Assembly (NCBI GenBank): GCA_044225675.1
Contig: JBGAIH010000018.1
Location: 1 to 64,000 of the forward strand
DNA from: JACMQX01 sp044225675
GTDB lineage: Bacteria; Pseudomonadota; Gammaproteobacteria; Burkholderiales; Burkholderiaceae_C
Length of the DNA stretch: 64,000 nucleotides
Direction of reading: 5' to 3'
The notes under the pieces: generated by a model
Databases searched by the model: none
What the model was told of the DNA's origin: nothing
Seen by the model: the letters and a program-made list of their open reading frames with translations, nothing else
Position numbers and translations under genes: made by a program
In this document: piece after piece, positions 8,528 to 18,232 of the stretch
How positions within the stretch are numbered: the first letter of the stretch is position 1
How the letters are laid out: each line of letters begins with the position of its first letter

Positions 8528-8608
8528 GCCCGCGCGAGGGAACGCACCGACAGTGACCGCCAGAAGCTGCAAATTGGAATCTGACCCCCATTCAAAAGGA
8601 GAACCGAC

Positions 8609-8986
8609 ATGACCATGAAGTACACCGAAGAACATGAGTGGATCCAGCTGGAAGACCACGAGGCCGCCGTCGTGGGCATCACGCTGCATGCGCAGGACGC
8701 GCTGGGCGACGTGGTGTTCGTGGACCTGCCCGAGGTCGGCCGCAAGTTCGCCAAGGGCGAGGTGGCCGGCGTGGTGGAGTCGGTCAAGGCCGCCGCCGAC
8801 ATCTACATGCCCGTCGCGGGCGAGGTGACCGAGGTGAACGAGGCGCTGCGCGCCGACCCGTCGCTTGCCAACAGCGACCCGCTGGGCAACGGCTGGTTCT
8901 TCAAGATCCTGATCGCGGACATGGCCGAGTTCGACGTGCTCATGGACGAGCCGGCCTACGCGGCCTTCGCCAAGTCCAACGGCTGA
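8609..8986 (+). CDS. gcvH: glycine cleavage system H protein
   Basis: The 125-residue lipoyl carrier shuttles the aminomethyl group between P, T and L proteins. The lipoylation site is Lys60 in ESVKAAADIY, and the start MKYTEEHEW is typical. AAGGAGA lies 6 bases before the ATG at 8609; a second ATG two codons later is also possible. It lies between gcvT and gcvP, as expected for the operon. Confidence 0.96.
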   Translation: MTMKYTEEHEWIQLEDHEAAVVGITLHAQDALGDVVFVDLPEVGRKFAKGEVAGVVESVKAAADIYMPVAGEVTEVNEALRADPSLANSDPLGNGWFFKILIADMAEFDVLMDEPAYAAFAKSNG

Positions 8987-9013
8987 TCCCCTGCCCCGTC
9001 CTGGAGCCCTCCG

Positions 9014-11929
9014 ATGCTGATGCAATCCGCACGCCCCCTGGGCGATCTCGAGAACCCCGGCGAGTTCATCGCCCGCCACATCGGCATCGACGGCGCCGAC
9101 GAAGCCCACATGCTGTCGGTGATCGGCGAGGCTTCGCGCCGCGCACTGATCGAAGGCATCGTGCCACGCAGCATCGCGCGGGCCAGCGGCATGAAGCTGC
9201 CTGCGCCGGTGACCGAGGCGCAGGCACTGGCCGAACTCAAGGCCCTGGCCGGGCGCAACCGGGTGCTCAAGAGCTTCATCGGCCAGGGCTACTACGGCAC
9301 GCACACGCCCGGCGTGATTCTGCGCAACATCCTCGAGAACCCGGCCTGGTACACCGCCTACACGCCCTACCAGGCCGAGATTTCGCAGGGCCGCATGGAG
9401 GCGCTGATCAACTTCCAGACCCTGGTGTGCGACCTCACCGGCATGGCCATCGCCAATGCCTCCATGCTCGACGAAGCCACCGCCGCCGCCGAGGCCATGA
9501 CGCTGGCGCGCCGCAGCGTCAAAAGCAAAAGCATTCGGCTGGTGATGGCGGGCGACTGCCATCCGCAGGTGATCGAGGTGGTGCAGACGCGCGCGGCGCC
9601 GCTCGGCCTGGAGGTCGCGCTGGCCAACTCGCACGCGGAGTGGAACGCTCTGCTCGATGGGGACTACTTCGCGGTGATCGCTGGCTATCCGTCGACCAGC
9701 GGCCGCATTGACGACCTCGCGGCCGACGCCGGGCGCATCCACGCGAAGCAGGCGGCGCTCATCGTCTGCACCGACCTGCTGGCGCTCACGCTGCTGACGC
9801 CGCCCGGTGAATGGGGCGCCGACATCGTGGTGGGCAGCACCCAGCGCCTGGGCATGCCCATGGGTGCGGGCGGGCCGCATGCGGCCTTCATGGCCTGCCG
9901 CGACGAGTACAAGCGCTCGCTGCCGGGGCGGCTGATCGGCGTGAGCATCGACAGCCACGGCCAGCCGGCCTACCGTCTCGCGCTGCAGACGCGCGAGCAG
10001 CACATCCGCCGCGAGAAGGCCACTTCCAACATCTGCACCGCGCAGGTGCTGCCGGCCGTGGTGGCGAGCATGTACGCGGTCTACCATGGCCCGCAGGGCC
10101 TCAGGCGCATCGCGCAGCGGGTGGCCAGCTACACGGCCATCCTCGCGCGGGGCCTGGCCCAGCTCGGCCATGCGCCCAAGCAGGACAGTGCCTTCGACAC
10201 CCTGTCGCTGCACACCGGCGCCGCCACGCGCGGCTTCGTGGAACGGGCGCTGTCGATGGGCGCCAACATCCGGGTCTACTTCGACGAGTACCTGTGCATC
10301 TCGCTGGACGAGACCACCACGCGCGAGGACGTCGAGCTGCTGTGGAAGGTCTTCGCCGCCGACGGCCAGCCCCTGCCTTCGTTCGCGGCCTTCGAGAAAG
10401 GTGTGGAGCCGATGATCCCGGCCGCGCTGCGCCGCACCAGCGACTTCCTCACGCATCCGGTGTTCAACACCCACCACAGCGAGACCGGCATGCTCCGCTA
10501 CATCCGCATGCTCAGCGACAAGGACCTTGCGCTTGACCGCAGCATGATCCCGCTGGGCAGCTGCACGATGAAGCTGAACGCCACCAGCGAGATGATCCCG
10601 ATCACCTGGCCGGAATTTGCGAACGTGCATCCGTTCGCGCCCGCCGACCAGCTGCAGGGCTACGCCGCGCTCGATGCCCAGCTGCGCGCCTGGCTGTGCG
10701 AGGCCACCGGCTATGCCGGCATCAGCCTGCAACCCAATGCCGGCTCGCAGGGCGAATACGCGGGCCTGCTGGCCATCCGCGCCTGGCATGCCAGCCGGGG
10801 CGAGGCGCACCGCACCATCTGCCTGATTCCGTCATCGGCCCACGGCACCAACCCGGCAAGCGCGCAGATGGCCGGCATGCAGGTGGTGGTGACCGCCTGC
10901 GATGCGCAGGGCAACGTGGACCTGGCCGACCTGGCCGCCCAATGCGAGAAGCACAGCGCCGAGCTGGCCTGCGTGATGATCACCTACCCCAGCACGCACG
11001 GCGTGTTCGAGATGCAGGTCAAGGAGCTGTGCGCGCTGGTGCACCGTCACGGCGGCCGCGTCTACGTCGACGGCGCGAACATGAACGCGCTGGTCGGCGT
11101 CGCCGCGCCGGGCGAGTTCGGCGGCGACGTGAGCCATCTGAACCTGCACAAGACCTTCTGCATTCCCCACGGCGGCGGCGGCCCGGGCGTCGGGCCGGTG
11201 TGCGTGGTGGAAGACCTCGTGCCCTTTCTGCCCGCGCATGCGTCGGCCCGTGCGGCTGGCGCGCTCGCCCCGGGTGGCACCTCGGGCCAGGTCGGCGCCG
11301 TGTCGGCCGCGCCGCTGGGCAATGCGGCGGTACTGCCGATCAGCTGGATGTACTGCCGCATGATGGGCCCGGAGGGGCTGCGCCAGGCCACCGAGGTCGC
11401 CATCCTCTCGGCCAACTACATCAGCGCGCGCCTGAAGGACCACTACCCCACGCTCTACGCAAGCGCCAACGGCCACGTGGCGCACGAGTGCATCCTCGAC
11501 CTGCGCCCGCTCAAGGAGACCAGCGGCGTCACGGCCGAAGACGTCGCCAAGCGCCTGATCGACTACGGCTTCCACGCGCCCACGCTGAGCTTTCCGGTGC
11601 CCGGCACGCTGATGGTCGAGCCCACCGAGAGCGAAACGCTGGCCGAGCTCGACCGCTTCATCGAAGCCATGATCGCCATCCGCGGCGAAATCGCCCGCGT
11701 GGAAAGCGGCGAGTGGCCTCAGGACGACAACCCGCTCAAGCACGCGCCGCACACGGCGGCGAGCCTGCTGGGCGCCGACTGGACGCATCCCTACCCGCGC
11801 GAGGCCGGCGCCTTCCCGCTGGCGACGCTGCGGCAGGTGAAGTACTGGCCGCCCGTAGGCCGCGTGGACAACGTCCATGGCGACCGCAACCTGTTTTGCA
11901 GCTGCGTGCCGGTGAGCGACTACCGCTGA
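9014..11929 (+). CDS. gcvP: glycine dehydrogenase (decarboxylating), P protein
   Basis: The 971-residue single-chain P protein decarboxylates glycine and loads the aminomethyl group onto GcvH. It carries the PLP-binding motif LNLHKTFCIPHGGGGPG with the Schiff-base lysine at about residue 713, and GSCTMKLNA upstream. Length fits the fused proteobacterial form (about 950-975). GGAG lies 7 bases ahead of the ATG. It closes the gcvTHP operon. The L protein is not encoded here. Confidence 0.96.
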   Translation: MLMQSARPLGDLENPGEFIARHIGIDGADEAHMLSVIGEASRRALIEGIVPRSIARASGMKLPAPVTEAQALAELKALAGRNRVLKSFIGQGYYGTHTPGVILRNILENPAWYTAYTPYQAEISQGRMEALINFQTLVCDLTGMAIANASMLDEATAAAEAMTLARRSVKSKSIRLVMAGDCHPQVIEVVQTRAAPLGLEVALANSHAEWNALLDGDYFAVIAGYPSTSGRIDDLAADAGRIHAKQAALIVCTDLLALTLLTPPGEWGADIVVGSTQRLGMPMGAGGPHAAFMACRDEYKRSLPGRLIGVSIDSHGQPAYRLALQTREQHIRREKATSNICTAQVLPAVVASMYAVYHGPQGLRRIAQRVASYTAILARGLAQLGHAPKQDSAFDTLSLHTGAATRGFVERALSMGANIRVYFDEYLCISLDETTTREDVELLWKVFAADGQPLPSFAAFEKGVEPMIPAALRRTSDFLTHPVFNTHHSETGMLRYIRMLSDKDLALDRSMIPLGSCTMKLNATSEMIPITWPEFANVHPFAPADQLQGYAALDAQLRAWLCEATGYAGISLQPNAGSQGEYAGLLAIRAWHASRGEAHRTICLIPSSAHGTNPASAQMAGMQVVVTACDAQGNVDLADLAAQCEKHSAELACVMITYPSTHGVFEMQVKELCALVHRHGGRVYVDGANMNALVGVAAPGEFGGDVSHLNLHKTFCIPHGGGGPGVGPVCVVEDLVPFLPAHASARAAGALAPGGTSGQVGAVSAAPLGNAAVLPISWMYCRMMGPEGLRQATEVAILSANYISARLKDHYPTLYASANGHVAHECILDLRPLKETSGVTAEDVAKRLIDYGFHAPTLSFPVPGTLMVEPTESETLAELDRFIEAMIAIRGEIARVESGEWPQDDNPLKHAPHTAASLLGADWTHPYPREAGAFPLATLRQVKYWPPVGRVDNVHGDRNLFCSCVPVSDYR

Positions 11930-11943
11930 AACGGGGCCGAGCG

Positions 11944-11964
11944 CCGGGCGGATCCGACGCCCGG
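11944..11964. terminator. GC-rich hairpin between convergent genes
   Basis: CCGGGCG (11944-11950) pairs with CGCCCGG (11958-11964) across a 7-base loop, directly between the ends of gcvP and the opposing esterase gene. There is no T-tract, so Rho-independent activity is uncertain. Confidence 0.35.
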
Positions 11965-11984
11965 TGGACGCCCCGGTGCCTGGG

Positions 11985-12653
11985 TCAGGCCTGCGCGCCT
12001 GCCAGTGCGGCAAGCCAGCCCATCGAGTCGTTCAGCTCGTCGGGACGGATCTCGTGCACGCCCGCGTACTCGCGGTAGGTCAGGTCCACCGGCAAAGAGG
12101 CGATGTGGTCGCGAATGGCCTGGCCGCTGGCCAGCGGGATCACCGGATCCTGCCGGCCATGGCTGACCCACAGGCTGCGGCCTTCGAGCTGCGCAGGAGC
12201 CACCTGCTGCGGCACGACCTCGGGGAGCAGACGGCTGTGCCAGACCAGCGCCGCGCGCAGCAGGCGCGGCTGCGTCAGCAGCAGCGACAGCGACATGATG
12301 CCGCCCTGGCTGAATCCGCCCACCACTACGCGGCTCGCGGGAATGCCCAGCTGCGCCGCGGCCGCATGCACGACCTGCCCCGCCTGGGCCCGGCTCTGGG
12401 CCTCCTGGCGTTCGTCGATCACGCGCGAGCCATCGGGCAGGATGCCGAACTGGAACCAGGCGTAGGAGCCCGGCCCGAGCGTGTGCGGCGCGCGCAGGCT
12501 CAGCAGGTGGTACGGCACCGGCACGGCCGGCGCGAGCCCGAACAGATCCCGCTCGTTGCTTCCCACGCCGTGCATCAGCACGAGCAGCCAGGGTTCGGCC
12601 CCACCCGCAGCGGGCGGGCGATGGAGATAAGTCAGGGAGAGGTCCAGGGTCAT
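11985..12653 (-). CDS. alpha/beta hydrolase, carboxylesterase/phospholipase family
   Basis: The 222-residue hydrolase of the carboxylesterase/lysophospholipase (YpfH-like) family has LMHGVGSNERDL near the N-terminus, the nucleophile elbow GGFSQGG (Ser), and late SHGRQDPVIP (Asp) and AGVHEI (His), completing a Ser-Asp-His triad. The frame is open upstream, but the conserved domain begins at this ATG (MTLDLSLTYLHRP). It is cytoplasmic, converges on gcvP, and lies downstream of the dioxygenase gene on the same strand. The substrate is not predictable. Confidence 0.75.
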   Translation of the reverse strand: MTLDLSLTYLHRPPAAGGAEPWLLVLMHGVGSNERDLFGLAPAVPVPYHLLSLRAPHTLGPGSYAWFQFGILPDGSRVIDERQEAQSRAQAGQVVHAAAAQLGIPASRVVVGGFSQGGIMSLSLLLTQPRLLRAALVWHSRLLPEVVPQQVAPAQLEGRSLWVSHGRQDPVIPLASGQAIRDHIASLPVDLTYREYAGVHEIRPDELNDSMGWLAALAGAQA

Positions 12654-12781
12654 CGGCGATGAAAATGTCTTGCTGACAGTATTGTGCTCGCTCGGAACTG
12701 GCGGGTTGCGAGAACCGTGCCCGCCGCATGGTCTCATGATCGGACGGCCTCGCGACCGCACCGCCACGCGACCGTCCAGCC

Positions 12782-13657
12782 TCAATGCAGCGCGAAGGAG
12801 TCCATCGCGAGCATGCTGTACATCACCTCGCGCGTGAGGTACTCGGGCCGCGCCGCGCCCGGCTCGCCAGCCCCGCCGGCGCCCAGCGCGAAGAACAGCG
12901 GCAGGAAATGGTCGTCCGTCGGATGGGCGCGGCGGGCGTGCGGCGCCTGGTTCTGCCAGTCCAGCAGTGCCGGGACGTCGCCGCGCGTGACGGCGTCTTC
13001 GATCCAGCGGCTGAAGGCCAGCACATAGGGCGCCGGCTCGCGCGCGCCACCGAAGAACTCCGCCAGGTTGTGCGTCATGCTGCCCGATCCGATGACGAGA
13101 ATGCCGCGCTCGCGCAGCGGACGCAGGGTCCGGCCCATGGCCATGACCTGCGCGGCGTCGTAGCCGGCCGGCAGGGCCACCTGGACCACCGGCACACGCG
13201 CCTGCGGCAGCAGATGCATCAGCGGCACCCAGGCTCCATGGTCGAGCGGCCGCCGCGCATCGCCCTGCGCGTCAAAGCCCGCCGCCTTCAGCAGGCCCAG
13301 CACCTCGGCAGCCAGCGCCGGGTCGCCGGGCGCCGGGTACTGCAGTTCGTACAGCGCGGGCGGAAACCCACCGAAGTCGTGCCAGGTCGCCGGCGCCGGA
13401 TTGGTCATGACGGCGGGCGAACGCGCCATCCAGTGCGGCGACATGATCACCACGCCGCGCACGCCGTGCAGGCTCTCGCCGAAGCGGGTGAGCGCCGGGC
13501 CGCTCGTGCCGGCATCCACGGCAAACAGCGGCGCGCCGTGCGACAGGAAGAGCGCCGGCAGCGCGGACGCGGCGGCGCCCGACGGCACCCCGCCAGGGGC
13601 GGTCTGGTCAGCAGCAGGTACAGGCGTCGATGGTGTGGATCGGGTCGTTGCAGTCAT
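12782..13657 (-). CDS. class III extradiol ring-cleavage dioxygenase, LigB/DODA family
   Basis: The 291-residue protein has FLSHGAPLFAVD, MSPHW and GSGSMTHNLAEF, with metal-binding histidines at the positions used by the LigB fold and 4,5-DOPA dioxygenase (YgiD). It probably opens a catechol-type ring with Fe(II) or Zn(II). The ATG at 13657 is favoured because GGAG lies 6 bases upstream. The first 30 or so residues are a Thr/Pro/Ala-rich extension ahead of the conserved domain. The true substrate in these bacteria is generally unknown. Confidence 0.75.
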   Translation of the reverse strand: MTATTRSTPSTPVPAADQTAPGGVPSGAAASALPALFLSHGAPLFAVDAGTSGPALTRFGESLHGVRGVVIMSPHWMARSPAVMTNPAPATWHDFGGFPPALYELQYPAPGDPALAAEVLGLLKAAGFDAQGDARRPLDHGAWVPLMHLLPQARVPVVQVALPAGYDAAQVMAMGRTLRPLRERGILVIGSGSMTHNLAEFFGGAREPAPYVLAFSRWIEDAVTRGDVPALLDWQNQAPHARRAHPTDDHFLPLFFALGAGGAGEPGAARPEYLTREVMYSMLAMDSFALH

Positions 13658-13797
13658 GCGGTGCTCCATGAGAGGGATGGCAGGTCTCCACTTTAGTTGT
13701 CTCCGATCCAGAGATAAATACAAGATTCATTGATTCATTGACCCGGATTCATTGACAATCCCGCCAGCGGCTCGCGCCCGGGTACACTCCTGCCGGC

Positions 13798-14958
13798 ATG
13801 ACCCAAGGCCCCACCCAGTCCGCCATGCGCGTCGTCTGGCGCCTGGCCATCGCCACCGCGCTGATCGTGAGCGCCTTCTCCATCACCCTGCCGGTGGTGG
13901 CCGTGCTGCTGCAGCAGGCCGGCCATGGCACCACGCTGGTAGGCGCCGTGTCCATGCTGCCCTTCCTGGCGATCCTCCTGCTCATGCCCTTCATGCCGCG
14001 CGCCGTCGCGCGCTGGGGCGTGATCCGCACCTACCGGGCCGGTTGCGCGATGCAGCTCGCCGGCGCCCTGGGCTTTGCGCTGGGCGACGGGCTGGGCCTG
14101 TGGTCGCTCGCGATGCTCACCAACGGCGTCGGTGCCGCCGCGCTGTGGAATGCCACCGAGACGCTGCTCGCGCGCGAGGCGCCGCCCGATCGGCGCGGCC
14201 GCGTGATGGGTCTCTACCAGACGGGCCTCGGCGCGAGCATGGCGCTCGGGCCGTTCCTTCCGGCCCTGCTCGGCGTGGGCGGCCGCACTCTGCTGTGGAT
14301 CGCTGCGGCCCTGGTGCTGCTGTGCTGCCTGGCGGCATGGACAACGCGGCTGCACACGGTGCGCGAGCCTGAGGCGCCTGACGCGCACGGCATCGTCGGC
14401 GCCTTGCGCGCCGCGCCGCTGCTGGCGGTGCTGGCCCTGGCCGGCGGCCTGTTCGAAGCGGGGCTGAGCTCGGTCAGTGCAGCCAATGCCGCGTCGCTGG
14501 GTATGTCGCTCGCGCAGGCGGCCAGCGTCGCCGGCGCGATCGGCACCGGCAGCTTCCTGTGCCAGTACCCGGCCGGCTACGCGGCCGACCACTACGCTCC
14601 GCGCTCGGTGTTCACCGTGGCGGCGCTGCTGCTGCTGACCGCCAGCATCGCCTTTGCCTGGGCCGACCGCGCTGCGTGGCTGCTGTGGGCATCAGGTGCG
14701 GTCTGGGGCGGCGTGGGCGGTGCGCTCTACACGCTCACCATGATCCGCGTCGCCCATGAGTTCGGCGCCCGCTCCACGGCAGGCGGCGCGGCCGCGATGA
14801 TCCTCGGCTACACGCTGGGGGGCGCCATCGGCCCGCCCGCCAGCGGCGCCGCGCTGCAGGCTGCCGGCAGCGTCGGGCTGGCGGTGCTGCTCAGCGGCGT
14901 GGCGGGTTGCGCGTTGCTGGCGGCGCAGCGCCTGCCCCGGACGGCGGCCCGCGCCTGA
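13798..14958 (+). CDS. MFS transporter
   Basis: The 386-residue protein has twelve predicted membrane segments, small cytoplasmic loops, and a central loop around residues 180-200 rich in charged residues (HTVREPEAPD). It resembles drug/metabolite efflux members of the major facilitator superfamily. It is a single-gene unit, divergent from the dioxygenase. The substrate is not predictable. Confidence 0.75.
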   Translation: MTQGPTQSAMRVVWRLAIATALIVSAFSITLPVVAVLLQQAGHGTTLVGAVSMLPFLAILLLMPFMPRAVARWGVIRTYRAGCAMQLAGALGFALGDGLGLWSLAMLTNGVGAAALWNATETLLAREAPPDRRGRVMGLYQTGLGASMALGPFLPALLGVGGRTLLWIAAALVLLCCLAAWTTRLHTVREPEAPDAHGIVGALRAAPLLAVLALAGGLFEAGLSSVSAANAASLGMSLAQAASVAGAIGTGSFLCQYPAGYAADHYAPRSVFTVAALLLLTASIAFAWADRAAWLLWASGAVWGGVGGALYTLTMIRVAHEFGARSTAGGAAAMILGYTLGGAIGPPASGAALQAAGSVGLAVLLSGVAGCALLAAQRLPRTAARA

Positions 14959-15047
14959 TGGCGCAGGGCTCATGACGCAAGGTTGATGGCGCAGGCCCGA
15001 TCTTGCAGGCTTGATGCCGATGCCGTGCCGGTCCGTGGTGCATCCGC

Positions 15048-15593
15048 TCAAGCAGGGTTCGCTGCAGCATAGGCCGCCGTCGCGGCCACCGCGTCGGCGA
15101 CGTCGATGTCGTCCTCAGTCAGGCCCGGCGGCAGCACGATCACGCCATCGTCGTCGGCCACCAGGCGCAGACCTGGCTCGAACTGCACGCCGCCGAAGCT
15201 CACCGGCACATCCACCTCACCGCCGCCCGCGCGCACGCCGCGCTTGGGCACCGTGCCCAGCGCCTTGACGCCGATGTCCATGGCGTCGATCTCGGCGCTG
15301 TCGCGGATCGCGCCGTGGATGACGAAGCCGGCCCAGCCGTTGCGCACCGCGAGCGCGGCCATCACGTCGCCGAAGATCGCGCGGGCCAGCGAGCCGCCGC
15401 CGTCGATCACCAGCACCTGGCCACGCCCGTCCTGCGCGGCCAGCTCGCGCAATTTGGAAAAGTCCTCATGGCAGCGGATGGTGCGGATCGTGCCGGCAAA
15501 GGCGCGGCGGCGCCCGAAGCTGCGCAGCGGCAGCGCGCAGGCCTGCGCCGCGTCGCAGGCGTCGCACAGGTCAGTGGTTTTCTTGAAGCTCAT
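15048..15593 (-). CDS. RraA-like / HMG aldolase family protein
   Basis: The 181-residue protein has VLVIDGGGSLARAIFGD, WAGFVIHGAIRDSAEI (the GxxRD element binding substrate and metal) and VPVSFGGV. This family covers RraA, an RNase E activity regulator, and 4-hydroxy-4-methyl-2-oxoglutarate/oxaloacetate aldolases acting after protocatechuate meta-cleavage. The length and lack of a C-terminal extension do not separate the two. Convergent with the MFS gene. Confidence 0.75.
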   Translation of the reverse strand: MSFKKTTDLCDACDAAQACALPLRSFGRRRAFAGTIRTIRCHEDFSKLRELAAQDGRGQVLVIDGGGSLARAIFGDVMAALAVRNGWAGFVIHGAIRDSAEIDAMDIGVKALGTVPKRGVRAGGGEVDVPVSFGGVQFEPGLRLVADDDGVIVLPPGLTEDDIDVADAVAATAAYAAANPA

Positions 15594-15602
15594 GGAGCCA
15601 TG

Positions 15603-16874
15603 CTACAGCGCGGCGCGGTCGGTCGCTTTGCGGCATGCGCCGGATCGGGGCGACGCGCCCAGCAGACGCCCGAGCGCGGTCGGCCGCACCAGCCATTGCC
15701 AGGTCACCAGAAGCACTGCGGTGGTCACCGTCAGGATGAACAGCAGCTTCACGCTCCAGTGCAGCGGCCAGTGCATCACGACCGCCTGCAGCGCAAACAC
15801 CAGGGGCACGTGCATGAGGTACATCCAGTACGACGCCTCGGCCAGATGGCGCACCGGCGTCAGCGGCCGGCTCAGCCAGCGCATGGCCGCGCCCACGAGG
15901 CCGGTCACCCAGTACCAGCAGGCCGCGCAGTAGCACAGCGCATAGGCGATGCGCGCGCCCTCGCCGGCCGGCTGCGCGTCCACGGCGGTGCCGGCCAGGC
16001 CCACACAGCCCGCAGTGAACAGAACGGCCACCAGCAGGAGCAAGGGCGCATCGCGCCCCATCGTCGCCAGCAGCGCGGTCTGCCGCTGCAGCAGCCAGCC
16101 CCAGCCGAAGGCCAGACCATAGGCCACCACGGCCGGGCGGTTGGGCACGAGGGTGTAGTCAGGCGTCGGAATGCCCAGCGATGGCCACCAGTAGGGATAC
16201 GAGCACAGCACCGACGCGGCCGGCAGCGCCAGCACCAGCGGGCCGACAAGCGTCCCGCCGAGCCGCGCGACCAGGCGGTCCACGCCCGTCATGAGATCGC
16301 TGCGCAAGGCCAGCGCGGCGCCTTGCAAGATGCCGCGCAACGCCAGCGCGGCCGCGTAGAACAGCAGCAGCACATAGAGGAACCACAGGTGCCCGAGCGA
16401 GGCGCGCATTACGGTGTCTTCGGGGATCCACGACTCCCCCTGGGCGCGGCCCTCCAGCATGGCGACCTGCTCCACCACCCAGCCACCCAGCGGAACGACG
16501 GTGAAGCAGCCCACGACGAGCGGCAGCGCGATGCGCAGCAGGCGGTCGCGTGCAAAGCCGGCCATGCCCCGGCGCTCCAGCGCCAGCCGCGCGAAGAAGC
16601 CCGCCACCAGAAAGAACAGCGGCATGCGAAACAGGTGGATGAACAGATACAGATCGCTCGCGGCCTGCGCCGGTGCGTCGTCGGCCAGCACCGCCCCGTT
16701 GGCGGCGGCACTGGGCATGAAGGAAGTGGCGGCATGCAGCACGATGCCCAGCAGCAAGGCCCCGGCACGGACCGCGTCGAGCGCGTGCAGTCGCTCTGAA
16801 GGCGAGGAGGGGCGTGACGGGGAAGCGCCCGAGAGTCCGGGCGCACTGCCCGTGCCGTCATCAGGGCTGTTCAT
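15603..16874 (-). CDS. acyltransferase 3 family membrane protein (OpgC-like)
   Basis: The 423-residue protein has about ten membrane segments. It starts with LHALDAVRAGALLLGIVLHA, carrying the family's conserved histidine, followed by FFLVAGFFARL and LWFLYVLLLFY. Such integral membrane acyltransferases modify glucans or surface polysaccharides; OpgC succinylates periplasmic glucans. The ATG at 16874 is preceded by GGCGGG, and the first 30 residues are a disordered Ser/Pro-rich tail. It lies 9 bases upstream of the RraA-like gene. Confidence 0.7.
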   Translation of the reverse strand: MNSPDDGTGSAPGLSGASPSRPSSPSERLHALDAVRAGALLLGIVLHAATSFMPSAAANGAVLADDAPAQAASDLYLFIHLFRMPLFFLVAGFFARLALERRGMAGFARDRLLRIALPLVVGCFTVVPLGGWVVEQVAMLEGRAQGESWIPEDTVMRASLGHLWFLYVLLLFYAAALALRGILQGAALALRSDLMTGVDRLVARLGGTLVGPLVLALPAASVLCSYPYWWPSLGIPTPDYTLVPNRPAVVAYGLAFGWGWLLQRQTALLATMGRDAPLLLLVAVLFTAGCVGLAGTAVDAQPAGEGARIAYALCYCAACWYWVTGLVGAAMRWLSRPLTPVRHLAEASYWMYLMHVPLVFALQAVVMHWPLHWSVKLLFILTVTTAVLLVTWQWLVRPTALGRLLGASPRSGACRKATDRAAL

Positions 16875-17051
16875 CCCGCCATTGTGGGCCCGCCGGGGCC
16901 CGGCCACCTAGAATGCGCCGCAGGCGGGCTCGCCCCCGCCGCCCCAGGAGGCCAGGGCCCGGTACCTGCCCGCGACGGGCAGGACGGCCGCAACAAGCCT
17001 CCACCCGCACGCCTCCTGTCGCCTCGCCCACTCATCACGAAAGCGCAACGC

Positions 17052-17507
17052 ATGAACTTCAGCACCCCCGCCACCGCCCTCGCCGCCCACGCCGCCCTTG
17101 CCGCCCTTCTGGCTGCCTCGCTGCTCGGCACCGCCGTCCAGGCGCAGACCACCGTCGCCGCTGCCCGCACCGAAACGCTCGGCTCCGGCGTCAAGATCGT
17201 CCACACCGCCGAAGGCAAGGGCGACAGCCCCAAGGCCAGCGACACCGTCCAGGTCCACTACCGGGGCACGCTGCTCGATGGCAAGGAGTTCGACAGCTCC
17301 TACAAGCGCGGCCAGCCGGCCACCTTCCCGCTGGGCCGCGTCATCCCCTGCTGGACCGAAGGCGTGCAGAAGATGAAAGTCGGAGGCAAGGCCACCCTGA
17401 CGTGCCCCGCAGCCACCGCCTATGGCGACCGCGGCGTCGGCAACGGGCTTATTCCGCCGGGAGCGACGCTGACGTTCGAGGTGGAGTTGATCGCCATTCA
17501 GAAGTAA
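17052..17507 (+). CDS. FKBP-type peptidyl-prolyl cis-trans isomerase, exported
   Basis: The 151-residue protein has a signal peptide (about residues 1-31, ending AVQAQ) and one FKBP domain with VHYRGTLLDGKEFDSSY, GRVIPCWTEGVQ, TAYGDRG and LIPPGATLTFEVELI. It probably helps protein folding in the periplasm. I chose the ATG giving the signal peptide; the frame is open further upstream. A hairpin followed by CTTTCT lies 12 bases after the stop. Confidence 0.88.
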   Translation: MNFSTPATALAAHAALAALLAASLLGTAVQAQTTVAAARTETLGSGVKIVHTAEGKGDSPKASDTVQVHYRGTLLDGKEFDSSYKRGQPATFPLGRVIPCWTEGVQKMKVGGKATLTCPAATAYGDRGVGNGLIPPGATLTFEVELIAIQK

Positions 17508-17519
17508 GAGTCCAGGCCA

Positions 17520-17553
17520 GCGCCGATCTCGACGCATTCGGTCGGCGCCTTTC
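17520..17553 (+). terminator. probable terminator after the FKBP gene
   Basis: GCGCCGA (17520-17526) pairs with TCGGCGC (17542-17548), followed by CTTTCTC. Its position 12 bases after the FKBP stop and the short T-run support a terminator. Confidence 0.45.
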
Positions 17554-17589
17554 TCGGAGCCATGTCGGTACGGCCGACTCCTGACTGTT

Positions 17590-17643
17590 CACCTGACGCT
17601 GTCGCTGCACCTGACGCTGTCGCTGCACCTGGCGCTGTCTGGC
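17590..17643. repeat. 18-bp tandem repeat
   Basis: CACCTGACGCTGTCGCTG occurs at 17590-17607 and again at 17608-17625, followed by a degenerate third copy to 17643. No convincing gene covers it. Confidence 0.8.
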
Positions 17644-18232
17644 ACCGTCGCGGGCTGGCGCAGCCCACCATCGACCGAGCTGTCCCCAAGATCGGGCCGT
17701 CGGGCCGCCTGATCGCTCATTTGTCCGATCTGCGTCGCGGGGGATGAACTCACCACGCCAACCGCCGGCGAATCTCACACACCCGCGCTTGGCCAGTCAC
17801 TGGGCCGGTGAAGGCCGCGCGCCACCCGAGCCGTCGCCTGCAATCAACATTCTCTGAGACCTGTCGATCAACTGGCTGAAGAACATCTCCTGAAGCTCCC
17901 GAAGGATTTCATAAAAACACATTATTTGTTTTATTTAATTTCAAATTTAACAAACTTGCTTAATCACATTCATCACGTTCCAACCCCGTAGCCAAGCAAT
18001 TTTCCAGAAATAGCACTTGACGGATCTCAATCAGAAAGACGCAACTTTTTAGTAAGCCTAAATTTCATTTTAAGAAATAGGAAAATATATCTATCTGAAG
18101 GCTTCCTTCCTGCTCCATTTTCTATTTCCATCGAATACAAAAATGCTAAATTCGACTTCATCAGGAATCTGACTTGCCTCGATAGTTTTCACGGGCAGGC
18201 TTGGATATCAGAAAACTCCAAGAAGAACTCGC
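17644..18232. other. gene-free leader of the two-partner secretion island, A+T-rich from about 17889
   Basis: No reading frame with coding character is visible here. From about 17889 to 18180 the composition drops sharply from the GC-rich background to A+T-rich DNA with runs such as TTATTTGTTTTATTTAATTT. This probably holds the promoter and upstream control of the tpsB operon and marks the left edge of acquired DNA. I could not choose a promoter with confidence; a TTGACG at 18017 lacks a matching -10. Confidence 0.6.

Noticed and set aside
7109..10810. Very long antisense open frame opposite gcvT, gcvH and gcvP
   Set aside because: It is the GC-driven shadow of three clearly conserved plus-strand genes and has His/Gly/Arg-rich low-complexity composition.
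17562..17747. Short open frame over the 18-bp repeats
   Set aside because: Its open state comes from the repeat; no ribosome-binding site or protein character.
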